Positions 1 through 7,137 are shown, numbered from the stretch's first letter. The stretch: DNA of 7,397 bases from RBC101 sp052387735 (GCA_052387735.1 JBQTIW010000096.1:1-7397); one strand, 5' to 3'. A program made the numbers and translations. Notes: a model not told the origin generated them from the sequence alone.

Positions 1-530
1 GCTTTCATCGTGACCGACGCGCTGGCCGTCATTTTCTTCATGGCCTCGTACTGCTCGGTGGGAATCTTGTCTTTCATCGCCTCGAGGTTGGCCATCGCAT
101 CCTGCGCTCCGGCCGAGCTCTTCTCCACGTCAGGCGCGGCAAGTGCCATCATGACGCTGTAGCTCACTCGCTGGAACCTCGGCAGGTCGAATTCGTGCTT
201 GCGGAGGATGGCCAGGGCCTCCGCGTTGAGCCGCAGGCCTTCGGCGATCTGCGTGGCGGCCCCAGGATCGTCACCCATGATGCCGTCGGCGCGATGGCCG
301 AGCGCTGCCAGTTCGTTGCCTGCGGCAATGAAGTGCTCTACGTCGTTTTCGCTGAGCACAATCGGCTTCACCATCGACGCTGGGAGGATCTGGCCGTCGG
401 CGCCGGCTGCTGCGGCGGCCGCTTCACCTGCCGCATCGTTCGCCGATTTCTCGCCGCCGCAACCCACCGTGAGAGCTCCGGCGATGATCGGCAGGGCGCT
501 GTAACGTCGAAGCAGGCTCATAGTCGGCAT
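1..530 (-). CDS. Putative lipoprotein of unknown function, C-terminus cut by window edge
   Basis: An open minus-strand frame runs from an ATG at 530-528 off the left edge with no stop; 176 residues are visible. The start is supported by GAGGAA about 6 nt upstream; a second ATG three codons in (519-521) lies too far from that site. The N-terminus has two arginines, a hydrophobic stretch and a lipobox-like LTVGC with Cys24, followed by an Ala/Gly/Glu-rich linker (residues 25-47). This predicts a signal-peptidase-II lipoprotein tethered to a membrane. Residues about 60-176 are almost all helix-forming, with several Met and Glu/Lys-rich stretches (for example AILRKHEFDLPRFQRVSYS at 106-124), suggesting a helical-bundle domain. 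I do not recognise the family. It is transcribed divergently from the membrane-protein gene at 710. Gene and lipoprotein call are fairly secure; function is unknown. Confidence 0.8.
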   Translation of the reverse strand, partial: MPTMSLLRRYSALPIIAGALTVGCGGEKSANDAAGEAAAAAAGADGQILPASMVKPIVLSENDVEHFIAAGNELAALGHRADGIMGDDPGAATQIAEGLRLNAEALAILRKHEFDLPRFQRVSYSVMMALAAPDVEKSSAGAQDAMANLEAMKDKIPTEQYEAMKKMTASASVTMK

Positions 531-614
531 GGGATATTCCTCGGCGGGAGGTCGGCGTGCAGGAACGATATCCCCGGCAGGCGGCAGCCGTCGAGACGTG
601 CCGGATTTCTCCGA

Positions 615-654
615 CGTCAGGAGGTGCTTGCCCGTTGCCGAGGTACTCCTGACG
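615..654. promoter_or_regulatory. 9-bp inverted repeat in the divergent intergenic region
   Basis: CGTCAGGAG (615-623) and its exact reverse complement CTCCTGACG (646-654) flank a 22-nt spacer in the 179-nt gap between the divergent lipoprotein gene and the gene starting at 710. The site could be an operator shared by the two promoters or an RNA hairpin in a leader. No convincing -10/-35 pair is visible for either gene. The perfect match is seen directly; the function is inferred and weak. Confidence 0.35.
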
Positions 655-709
655 CCCCAGCTTTGGCGCGTCCTGCCGGTCGCCGGACTCCTCACCCGTG
701 GAGGTTCCC

Positions 710-1270
710 ATGGTGTCGGTCATGTCTCTGTGGATGCCGATTCTCCTGTCGGCTGTGGCGGTGTTCCTGGTGAGCTGGATCATTCACATGGTGCTTGGTT
801 ATCACAAGAATGACTTCGCTCGAGTGCCTGACGAGGCGAAGGCGCAGGACGCGCTCCGGCCACTCAGCCTGGCGCCGGGCGACTATAGGCTCCCCTATGC
901 CGGAACATCCGCAGAAATGAAGGATCCGGGGTTTCTGGAGCGCTTGAACCGTGGCCCGAAGGCCATCGTGACGGTTCTGCCCCCCGGAATGCCCAGCATG
1001 GGTCCGTTCCTCGGGAAGTGGTTTGTCTTTTGTGTGGTTGTCTCGCTCTTCGCCGCCTATGTGGCCGGCGTCGTGGTTCCACCTAACGCGGAGTATTTGA
1101 CGGTCTTCCGCGTCACGGGTACGGTCGCCTTTGCCGGCTACTCACTCGGGGTATGGCCAACCACCATCTGGTACGGGCGCTCAACGTCGGCCTCCATCAA
1201 GACCACGTTCGACGGGCTGATCTTCGGGCTGTTCACCGGTGGCGTATTCGGCTGGCTGTGGCCGTCCTGA
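710..1270 (+). CDS. Small integral membrane protein of unknown function (four predicted helices)
   Basis: A 186-residue protein. ATG 710 is chosen because GGAGG lies at 700-704, five bases upstream; an upstream in-frame GTG at 698 would place that site inside the gene, and a second ATG at 722 is a possible alternative. The hydrophobic segments are: one at the N-terminus (around SLWMPILLSAVAVFLVSWII), one after about 100 residues (KWFVFCVVVSLFAAYVAGVV), one around VTGTVAFAGYSLGVWPTTIW, and one at the extreme C-terminus (LIFGLFTGGVFGWLWPS). A hydrophilic loop of roughly 75 residues lies between helices 1 and 2. No catalytic or binding motif is recognised. It lies 28 nt upstream of the transporter gene on the same strand, so the two are probably co-transcribed, but nothing shows a shared function. 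Confidence 0.8.
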   Translation: MVSVMSLWMPILLSAVAVFLVSWIIHMVLGYHKNDFARVPDEAKAQDALRPLSLAPGDYRLPYAGTSAEMKDPGFLERLNRGPKAIVTVLPPGMPSMGPFLGKWFVFCVVVSLFAAYVAGVVVPPNAEYLTVFRVTGTVAFAGYSLGVWPTTIWYGRSTSASIKTTFDGLIFGLFTGGVFGWLWPS

Positions 1271-1298
1271 GCCACGCGAATTCTCTCACCCGCTCCGC

Positions 1299-2567
1299 AT
1301 GACGACGTCCGCCGTCCCGCTCGCGTGGTACCGAACGATCTCGCGCGAGCAGTGGCGCGCGCTGGCTGCGGCAAAACTCGGCTGGATGCTCGACGCCATG
1401 GATTTTCTGCTCTACGTCATGGCGATCGGGCAGCTCAAGACGTACTTCGGCTTCGACGATGCGACCGCCGGCATGCTCGGCACGGTCACGCTGATCACGT
1501 CCGCGGTGGGAGGGATCGTCTTTGGTGTGGTGGCGGATCGCGTGGGACGGACCCGGGCGCTGATGGCGACGATCCTGATCTTCTCGTTCTGCTCCCTGGG
1601 CGCCGCCACATCACAGAGCGTGTTGCAGCTGATGTTCTGGCGGATCCTGTTGGGATTCGGGATGGGAGGGGAATGGGCGTCGGGGGCCGTGCTGGTGAGT
1701 GAGACGTGGCCCCCCGAGCACCGCACGAAGGCCATCAGCATCATGCAATCGGGATGGGCGTTAGGCTACATCGCCGCCGCGCTCCTGGCTGCCCTCGTCC
1801 TCGACGTCCTCGACCTCGGCCCCGAGGCCTGGCGATGGCTGTTCCTCATCGGCGTGCTGCCCGCGTTCTTCACCCTGTGGATCAGACGGAGCGTGCGTGA
1901 ACCCGCGGTGTGGGTTCGCGGGCGCACCGACGACACCCGCAAGACGAACCCGTTCTCCGTGCTGTTCGGCAACGACCTGAGACGCAAGACGGTGCTGGCC
2001 ACACTGCTCTCTGCCTGCGTGCAGTTTGCCAACTGGGGGCTGTTCTTCTGGCTCCCGGGATTTCTGGCGACACCAGTCGAGCGCGGAGGCGCGGGAATGA
2101 CGATCGTGCGATCCGCGGGGTGGATCATCCCCGTGCAGATCGGGGCGTACCTCGGCTACAACTCGTTCGGATTCATTTCGGACCGGCTGGGTCGCCAGCG
2201 GACGTTCATCACCTACCTCGTGACAGCAGCGGTCCTCGTGCCCGTGTACGGCCAGATGGCCAGGAATCCACTGGTGCTCCTGCTGCTCGGTCCTGTGCTC
2301 GGATTTGTCGGCTACGGGTACTTCAGCATGTTCGGCTCGTTCCTCGCGGAGTTGTTCCCCACGACCGTGCGTGCAACCGGGCAGGGGCTCACCTACAACC
2401 TGGGGCGCGGCCTAGGGGCCCTTGCGCCGTACACGATTGGCTACCTGGCGACGTTGCCTGACATCGGCATCGGCTCGGCGCTCGCGGTGACGTCAGCGTT
2501 CTTCCTCGCCGGGGCGTTGCTGATCCTGTTCTTCCCGGACACCAGCCGGAAGCAGCTCGCGGCATAG
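1299..2567 (+). CDS. Major Facilitator Superfamily transporter, metabolite:H+ symporter type
   Basis: A 422-residue protein with the length and twelve-helix pattern of an MFS secondary transporter of the inner membrane. The first half carries motif A, GVVADRVGRTRAL (residues 76-88), after LDAMDFLLY (31-39), and then GFGMGGEWASGAVLVSE (119-135) with downstream WPPEHR. The second half has the matching loop GFISDRLGRQR (291-301) and ELFPTTVRATGQG (351-363). The LD..DF and GGEW motifs are typical of the sialate/aromatic-acid/carboxylate:proton symporter groups, so the substrate is probably an organic acid or sugar acid; it cannot be fixed further. An in-frame GTG at 1239 would overlap the upstream gene by 32 nt and add a polar stretch unlike the family. 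ATG 1299 fits the usual N-terminus better, although it lacks a good Shine-Dalgarno sequence and may depend on coupling to the gene ending at 1270. Confidence 0.88.
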   Translation: MTTSAVPLAWYRTISREQWRALAAAKLGWMLDAMDFLLYVMAIGQLKTYFGFDDATAGMLGTVTLITSAVGGIVFGVVADRVGRTRALMATILIFSFCSLGAATSQSVLQLMFWRILLGFGMGGEWASGAVLVSETWPPEHRTKAISIMQSGWALGYIAAALLAALVLDVLDLGPEAWRWLFLIGVLPAFFTLWIRRSVREPAVWVRGRTDDTRKTNPFSVLFGNDLRRKTVLATLLSACVQFANWGLFFWLPGFLATPVERGGAGMTIVRSAGWIIPVQIGAYLGYNSFGFISDRLGRQRTFITYLVTAAVLVPVYGQMARNPLVLLLLGPVLGFVGYGYFSMFGSFLAELFPTTVRATGQGLTYNLGRGLGALAPYTIGYLATLPDIGIGSALAVTSAFFLAGALLILFFPDTSRKQLAA

Positions 2568-2660
2568 TGCGTGATGAGAAGACAACGACCCTGGCCCGCT
2601 CTGCAAAGCCTGGTATCAGCTGCGAACGGCAGGTGCCCACTGTGGTCAGGGAATTGTGGG

Positions 2661-3221
2661 ATGAAACGCGCGCTGATCGGACTCGTGGGGATGCTCGCGA
2701 TGGGCTTCGCACACCGGGTGCCCCGGATCGCGCCTGGCATCGAGCAACCCCCGGCATTTGCGCTTGGGGACTTTGTCGACGACTACGGCAACGAGTTCAC
2801 GATCACCCCAACCGAGTTCTTTCAGCGGCCGCGCGCGCGGTATCGCGTTCACCGGTGGGACGTGGCGGGCCGTTTTCTCATCGCGCAGAACGACACGTCG
2901 AACCCGACGCACGGCGGCCTGTGGACGCGCATCGACTGGGTACGTCTCGAGGGAATGCCACCCTGGGAGTGGGCGTTCTGTTTCAGTGCGTACCAGGCAC
3001 CGACGCGAGCCGTCGCCGAATCAACGTCGGTTGCCCGAGGGGAGACACCTCGCACGGGATGCAACGGCTTTCCGTATTCGAGGCTGAAAGCGGCGGGATT
3101 GGGGATTCGGGATTCGGGATGGAACACGCAGGCCATCGCTCCGAATCCTCGAATCCCGAATCCCGAGACCTACGGGAACGGGCGTGGCCGCGGCATCGGC
3201 CAGGGCCAGGGATTCGAATGA
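2661..3221 (+). CDS. Small exported protein of unknown function with a repeat-derived C-terminal tail
   Basis: A 186-residue protein from ATG 2661, with AGGGAA seven bases upstream (2648-2653). The frame is also open upstream to 2571, but that extension is Arg/Trp-rich and precedes the signal sequence. The N-terminus, MKRALIGLVGMLAMGFA, is a short signal peptide or anchor. The mature part is rich in aromatic residues (DDYGNEFTITPTEFF, GGLWTRIDWVRLEGMPPWEW) and has two cysteines (107 and 134) that could form a disulfide if exported. No family is recognised. From about residue 145 the protein changes character: the tail is encoded by the GGGATTC hairpin repeat (3095-3166) and then by the antisense of the convergent HEAT gene, which it overlaps by 52 nt. 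That tail is probably an acquired read-through. It lies 93 nt after the transporter gene, possibly in the same transcript. Confidence 0.7.
   Translation: MKRALIGLVGMLAMGFAHRVPRIAPGIEQPPAFALGDFVDDYGNEFTITPTEFFQRPRARYRVHRWDVAGRFLIAQNDTSNPTHGGLWTRIDWVRLEGMPPWEWAFCFSAYQAPTRAVAESTSVARGETPRTGCNGFPYSRLKAAGLGIRDSGWNTQAIAPNPRIPNPETYGNGRGRGIGQGQGFE
3095..3166. repeat. GGGATTC heptad repeat forming a long inverted repeat (hairpin)
   Basis: The left arm consists of about three imperfect copies of GGGATTC (3095-3120). The right arm (3141-3164) is its complement: GGGATTCGGGATTCG at 3102-3116 pairs perfectly over 15 bp with 3150-3164, and pairing can extend further with a one-base bulge. The loop is 33 nt. 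It lies six bases beyond the stop codon of the minus-strand HEAT gene and inside the 3' end of the plus-strand gene at 2661. No T-run follows on either strand, so it is not a standard intrinsic terminator, although it could still stop or protect both convergent transcripts. A dispersed intergenic repeat family is the other reading. Confidence 0.75.
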
Positions 3222-4606
3222 CGACCGGCCATGCCGCGGATCGCCGCCTCGCGCACCTCGGCGTCCTCCGAGCGCAGCAGCTCCCTGAAAAACTCCTCGG
3301 ACTGCTCGCCCCCGCGAATCAATGCGCGCAGCTGCGCTTTGCGGGCCGATGCGCTGGTTTCCTTGCGTAGCGCCTCACGCAGAGCACCCGTCCCCCTGGC
3401 GTCTCCGATCTCGGACAGGGCCCACGCGGCCTTCGTCCGCACTTCATCGCGGGCGTCAGCGACGGCGCGAATGAGACCGGGAGGCGCTTCCTTGGGCTGG
3501 ATCTGACCCAGGGCCCAGGCGGCGGTGCCGCGAACGTCTTCCTCCTGATCCCCGCCCGCGGCCTCGCCTAACGCTGCGACGGCTGCCGCATCTTCGATCT
3601 GTCCCAGTGCCCAGGCCGCCATCTCGCGCACCTCGGCGTTGGCGTCGCGCCGGAGGAGATCGGTCAGCGTCGACACGGCGGCACTGGCGTCGAGGTGGCC
3701 CAGCGCCCAGACGGTCATCTCCCGCACGTCCTCGTCGCGTTCGGTGCGGAGCGCCGACACCAGGCCGTCCGCCGCCTGGCGGTCGCCGATCTCGCCTAAC
3801 GCCCATGCCGCGGTGCGGCGCACTCTTGCCACCGGGTCACTGCGCAGGACGCGGACGAGCTCTTCGATCGAGTCCCTGTCGTCGAGGCTCCCCAGTGCCC
3901 CAGCCGCGGCGCCGCGCACGATCTCCTCGTCGTCTTCGAGCGTGCGACGGATCGACGGGGCAACCCGCCGGTCACCGATGCGTCCCAGCGCCCAGATGGA
4001 GTTGGCGCGCAGTCCCTCCTCGGGATCACGGGCCGTACGCAGCAGAGGGTCGATGGCGGCCTTCGATGCAACCAGGCCGAGACCTAACGCCGCGGCTTCA
4101 CGCGTGGCCACCGGCGTCGAGCCTGCAAGCCGCGTGATGAGTCGCTCCTCGACCACGGCCGCCGGGACACGCCCGATGAGACGCACCGCGACCTCGCGAA
4201 CGCAGGGATCCGTCGTCACCATGCTGTCGATCAAGAGGGTGATCTCGCTGAGCGTGAGCCGGCCCCGAGGGAAGTAGGCCACCCGCTCCGAGGTCTCCGC
4301 ACCCAGCGGGGTCGCCGGCGCGTTGTACCATGACCGGCCGCCCCATCCTGCCGCTGCTTCGGCCGTGAGGCCGCACACCACGGGCGGCAGGTTGCGCACC
4401 GCGGCGATCAGCCCGCGGACATCCCGTACCGGACGCTGTGCCGCGTTCGCGGCCGCCCGAAGTTCCGGCGTCGCTGCGGCTCCGCGTCGCTGCGTCTCCG
4501 CGATACGCTCACCCAGGATCCAGGGCCTGACCGCCGCCGAGTGCGCAGGGGTGATACGCCCGCCTAACAGAATACCGCAGGCGAAGATGGCGGTGAATCG
4601 TACCAT
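3170..4606 (-). CDS. Secreted HEAT-repeat (EZ-HEAT type) protein
   Basis: A 478-residue protein. ATG at 4606-4604 is preceded by GAGGAGG with a six-base gap; the frame is open upstream to 4960, but that would overlap the M56 gene and lacks a comparable site. MVRFTAIFACGILLGGRITPAHS looks like a signal peptide, predicting a periplasmic or exported protein. Residues 24-130 have no recognised domain and contain two further Cys (78, 135). From about 135 to 462 there are about eleven HEAT repeats of ~31 residues, each ending in VR-x-x-AAWALG-x-IGD or a variant. Such arrays form alpha-solenoids that bind proteins or peptides; no catalytic site is seen. The C-terminus ends in NPWPWPMPRPRPFP, nearly the same tail as the neighbouring M56-HEAT protein. 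A BlaI-type operator (4632-4645) sits just upstream, suggesting control by the same repressor as the peptidase. Its role may be as effector, decoy or co-sensor; this is inference. Confidence 0.88.
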   Translation of the reverse strand: MVRFTAIFACGILLGGRITPAHSAAVRPWILGERIAETQRRGAAATPELRAAANAAQRPVRDVRGLIAAVRNLPPVVCGLTAEAAAGWGGRSWYNAPATPLGAETSERVAYFPRGRLTLSEITLLIDSMVTTDPCVREVAVRLIGRVPAAVVEERLITRLAGSTPVATREAAALGLGLVASKAAIDPLLRTARDPEEGLRANSIWALGRIGDRRVAPSIRRTLEDDEEIVRGAAAGALGSLDDRDSIEELVRVLRSDPVARVRRTAAWALGEIGDRQAADGLVSALRTERDEDVREMTVWALGHLDASAAVSTLTDLLRRDANAEVREMAAWALGQIEDAAAVAALGEAAGGDQEEDVRGTAAWALGQIQPKEAPPGLIRAVADARDEVRTKAAWALSEIGDARGTGALREALRKETSASARKAQLRALIRGGEQSEEFFRELLRSEDAEVREAAIRGMAGRHSNPWPWPMPRPRPFP

Positions 4607-4631
4607 GTGGAACCTCCTCAAGCCGGACACG

Positions 4632-4645
4632 GTTGATTTTTCAGC
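4632..4645 (-). promoter_or_regulatory. Predicted repressor operator in front of the secreted HEAT gene
   Basis: GTTGATTTTTCAGC is a near-perfect dyad (GTTGA-TTTT-TCAGC, one mismatch). With the following A (4646) it is identical over 15 bases to the blaI-proximal site at 7186-7200. It lies 26 nt upstream of the HEAT start codon. Read on the minus strand it contains AAAAAT, the same hexamer that serves as the predicted -10 box of the blaI promoter; no good -35 is visible 17 bases away. The exact recurrence in otherwise GC-rich DNA makes a shared binding site likely. Assignment to the BlaI-like protein rests on proximity. Confidence 0.7.
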
Positions 4646-4646
4646 A

Positions 4647-4695
4647 CAAGAGAGAGAAAGTTGGGCGCCGTTCGCAAGTCTCGCGTGCGACGCCC
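4647..4695 (-). terminator. Possible weak terminator after the M56-HEAT gene
   Basis: Read on the minus strand just after the stop codon, GGGCGTCG (4695-4688) can pair with CGGCGCCC (4670-4663) as an 8-bp stem with one G-U pair. A pyrimidine run, ACTTTCTCTCTCTT, follows. The tail is T/C rather than pure T, so efficiency is doubtful. It would separate the blaI-M56 transcript from the separately controlled HEAT gene. Confidence 0.35.
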
Positions 4696-4704
4696 GTTGA
4701 TGCG

Positions 4705-6741
4705 TTACATCTGCGGGCGCGGGCGCGGCATCGGCATGGGCCACGGACCGCCCGCTCGGCCAGCCAGCGCGCTCACGACGACGGACCGGACGTCGGGGTC
4801 CCGTGAGTCGATCAGCCGCGCGAGCGCGTCTGCCGACTCGTCGCCGATCGAGCCGAGAGCACGGATGTAGGCGACACGCAGGCTCTTCTCGGTTTCCTTG
4901 TTCAACGCGGCCTCGAGTGCGGGCACCGCAGCCGGATCGGCGATGTTGAACAGCGCCCACGCGGCGAGGTACCGCACGCCCTTGTCCTGGTCATTCAGGG
5001 CATCCAACACTCCCCGCGGCGCCTTGTCATGTTCGGTGCTGCCTAACGCCCACAGCGCGGTCTTGCGGATGGCGGCCGATGCGTCGCTGAGGGCCGCCGT
5101 CAGCGCATCGACGGCGCCCTCGGCACCCAGGCTGCCGAGTGCCCAGGCCGACACTTCCCTCACCTCGATGTCGCTGTCGCGACGCAATGCCTCTGACAAT
5201 GCGTCCATGACATCCCGGCGATCCTGGCCGCCGGCCAGGGACCACGCAGCCATTTCGCGCACCGACGCATTCGTGTCACGCCGGAGCGCAACCGCGAGCG
5301 CGGAGCCCACATGATCCCGGTCCGCGTAGCTGGAGAGCCCCCACGCGGCAACACGCCGCAGTGACGCACTCGTATCGCTGCGAAGCACACCGATGAGCAG
5401 GGTCGCCCGATCTTCCTTCCCCCGGCTCTGCAGCAGCGGCTGCAGTGCCGCCGGCAGTTCGACGTTTGCTCCTTCGGAGGTCGCCTGGGTCGAGCTCTCT
5501 TTGCGCTCCTCGAGGCGTGTCTGGCGCTCGGTCGTGCGGGGCTCCCGGGTTGGCATACGTGGTGAGTCAGGCGCGAGCGGAAGGACCACCCCTTGTCGTG
5601 GCCCGTCATTGGCAAGATTCGTTGCGCCCTGAGGGGCATTGGCGGCAGCGACTTCGCCGTCGAGTGCTTGGGCGCGGCTGGCGGGCACGGCGCCGCCGAC
5701 CACCACGACCAGGGCGGCGAGTCCGCCGACCAATGACAGCGACTGCCAGCGGCCGAAGTGCCGGCGCAGATCCGGATCCAGAATGGCGAGCATGCGTCCC
5801 TCGAACTCCCGGCGATGCGCCATCGGGATGGCGGCCATCGGGGTATGTGGTTGCCTGATATTGCTCACGATGTCCAGCAGATGTTCTGCATAGTTGGTGG
5901 CCTTGAGCCCACAGGTCAGCGCGAGGTCGTCACAGGCGCGTTCGCTCTCGATGCGCAGCCGTCGGGCGGCTGTCCAGACCAGTGGATGGAACCAGTAAAT
6001 GGCGCAGGCAAGCCGTCCCAGCGTGTGGCCGAGCAGGTCGCGTCGCTTGATGTGCGCCAGCTCGTGCATGAGCACCGCGCTCCGCCGCTCAGCGATCCAC
6101 GAGTCGGAGTCGGCCGGCAGCACGATGGTCGGCGCCACCAGCCCACAGGCAAAGGGCATCTTCACGTCGTCACTGCGAATCAGTCTCGGCGCTTCGTCCA
6201 TTCCGAGCCGGTCGGCGATCTCGTACAGGGGACCACTCCAGTCGCGCCCCTCGAGCACCCGACCGCGCCGCACGATGCGCCGCACGCTGAGGAAACCAAA
6301 AATCAGCCAGGCACACAGACCAGCGGCGGCCACCGCCCAGACGCGCAGTGCGAGCTGCCATCCGCTCAGAGCCGGCGCTGCCGGCGGCTGAGCCCCTGAC
6401 CTTGCCGGCAGGGCGACGTTTGTCCCTGCTACCGGATCGAACGGAATGCGACGGGTATCAACCTCGGATGCCGGCGGAGACGCCGGCTCCGTTGTGATGG
6501 ACGCCCCCGACGCAACGATCGCGGCCGGCAGAATCGCCAGGCGGAGCGGGCTCCACGCCGACAGGGCGGGGAGCACGAGGATTGCCCCGACGATTCCCAC
6601 CCAGACCAGGTGACGAGCACCGGCCGAGGCTCGCTGAAGGACTGCGGTCGCACCCAACGCGGCGAGAAGGAGCAGCGTGGCCTTGGCGATCAGGACGATC
6701 ATTCCCATCACCGAGGTCGTGGAGTCGATCGAGAAGGTCAT
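4705..6741 (-). CDS. BlaR1-like M56 membrane metallopeptidase fused to a HEAT-repeat domain
   Basis: A 678-residue protein; ATG at 6741-6739 follows AGGAAGG (6754-6748) by six bases. Predicted helices at about 12-35, 44-63, 127-152 and 335-354 give the BlaR1 topology. The peptidase lies between helices 3 and 4: zinc-binding HELAH (226-230), FHPLVW (251-256) and ESERACDD (265-272), whose glutamate probably gives the third zinc ligand. In BlaR1/MecR1 this cytoplasmic domain triggers loss of the BlaI/MecI repressor when the extracellular domain binds a beta-lactam. Here no SxxK penicillin-binding domain follows helix 4. Instead there is a linker (355-440), about seven HEAT repeats (roughly 446-661) and the tail PWPMPMPRPRPQM. 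The sensor side therefore probably binds a protein or peptide. The start is only 3 nt beyond the repressor stop, so the two are translationally coupled. Confidence 0.9.
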   Translation of the reverse strand: MTFSIDSTTSVMGMIVLIAKATLLLLAALGATAVLQRASAGARHLVWVGIVGAILVLPALSAWSPLRLAILPAAIVASGASITTEPASPPASEVDTRRIPFDPVAGTNVALPARSGAQPPAAPALSGWQLALRVWAVAAAGLCAWLIFGFLSVRRIVRRGRVLEGRDWSGPLYEIADRLGMDEAPRLIRSDDVKMPFACGLVAPTIVLPADSDSWIAERRSAVLMHELAHIKRRDLLGHTLGRLACAIYWFHPLVWTAARRLRIESERACDDLALTCGLKATNYAEHLLDIVSNIRQPHTPMAAIPMAHRREFEGRMLAILDPDLRRHFGRWQSLSLVGGLAALVVVVGGAVPASRAQALDGEVAAANAPQGATNLANDGPRQGVVLPLAPDSPRMPTREPRTTERQTRLEERKESSTQATSEGANVELPAALQPLLQSRGKEDRATLLIGVLRSDTSASLRRVAAWGLSSYADRDHVGSALAVALRRDTNASVREMAAWSLAGGQDRRDVMDALSEALRRDSDIEVREVSAWALGSLGAEGAVDALTAALSDASAAIRKTALWALGSTEHDKAPRGVLDALNDQDKGVRYLAAWALFNIADPAAVPALEAALNKETEKSLRVAYIRALGSIGDESADALARLIDSRDPDVRSVVVSALAGRAGGPWPMPMPRPRPQM

Positions 6742-6744
6742 GGA

Positions 6745-7137
6745 CTACCTTCCTCCCTGGCGTGCGCGGCGGATCTTGTCACGGAGCCGTTCGATCTCGT
6801 TTTCGCTGATGTCCGCATCGGTCAAACGAAGCAGCGCGGTCACCGCCTGCTCCGTCGAACCGGCAAAATACGTGTCCACCACATGCTCGAGGGCGGACTC
6901 CTGCGATCGCTGCGCCGACTCCGCTGGCAGGTACACGTAACGAGGACCGTCCTCGCGATAGCGCACGAGGTCCTTCTCGCCGAGGATTCTCAGAATGGAA
7001 CGCACCGCGGAATACGTCGGCGGGTCAGGGAGCTCATCCATGATCTCGGTCACCGTGGAGGGCCCGCGCCGGTGCAGGATGTTCATCACCTGTCGCTCGC
7101 GACGCGTGAGCTCGGTAGTTCCCTTGCTTTTCGCCAT
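6745..7137 (-). CDS. BlaI/MecI-family winged-helix transcriptional repressor
   Basis: A 130-residue protein, the normal size for the family. The N-terminal winged helix (about 8-72) has typical features: LTRRERQVMNILHRRGPSTV, then PPTYSAVRSILRILGEKDLV as the recognition region, and RYVYLPA as the wing end. The C-terminal helices (about 78-127) would dimerise. ATG at 7137-7135 is chosen for AGGGAG five bases upstream and its fit to the family N-terminus. A frame extension to 7185 would translate operator DNA. Family members repress their own operon and are removed through the partner M56 peptidase. In staphylococcal BlaI/MecI the cut is at an Asn-Phe bond near residue 101; the comparable area here is Tyr90-Phe91, an approximate alignment by eye. 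It heads the operon with the M56-HEAT gene, and two operator copies lie upstream. Confidence 0.92.
   Translation of the reverse strand: MAKSKGTTELTRRERQVMNILHRRGPSTVTEIMDELPDPPTYSAVRSILRILGEKDLVRYREDGPRYVYLPAESAQRSQESALEHVVDTYFAGSTEQAVTALLRLTDADISENEIERLRDKIRRARQGGR
6748..6757 (-). promoter_or_regulatory. Strong ribosome binding site for the M56 gene inside the repressor's last codons
   Basis: On the minus strand the purine run AGGGAGGAAGG overlaps the last sense codons (Gln-Gly-Gly-Arg) of the repressor and the first bases of its stop codon. It ends six bases before the M56 ATG. This arrangement couples translation of peptidase to repressor. Confidence 0.75.

Noticed and set aside
195..773. 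Plus-strand open frame of 192 codons over the left region
   Set aside because: It is antisense to the lipoprotein gene, which has a good ribosome binding site, signal peptide and lipobox. The plus-strand translation is Arg/Cys-rich with no motif.
2571..2660. Longer start for the exported protein at 2571
   Set aside because: The added residues are polar and precede the signal peptide. ATG 2661 has AGGGAA at good spacing.
3095..3166. Heptad repeat considered as a CRISPR array
   Set aside because: There are only a few direct 7-base units plus an inverted copy, with no regular unique spacers and no Cas genes.
3607..4277. Long plus-strand frames opposite the HEAT array
   Set aside because: They are antisense shadows of a GC-rich repetitive gene. 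The Arg/Pro/Ser-rich products have no domains, while the minus strand gives clear HEAT repeats.
4607..4960. N-terminal extension of the secreted HEAT protein into the M56 gene
   Set aside because: It is Arg-rich and low in complexity, and it overlaps a well-supported coding region and the operator. The ATG at 4606 has GAGGAGG at the right distance and starts a signal peptide.
4705..7137. Beta-lactam resistance locus
   Set aside because: The regulator pair is of BlaI/BlaR1 type, but there is no beta-lactamase or PBP gene in the window and the sensor domain is HEAT repeats, so a resistance role is not supported.
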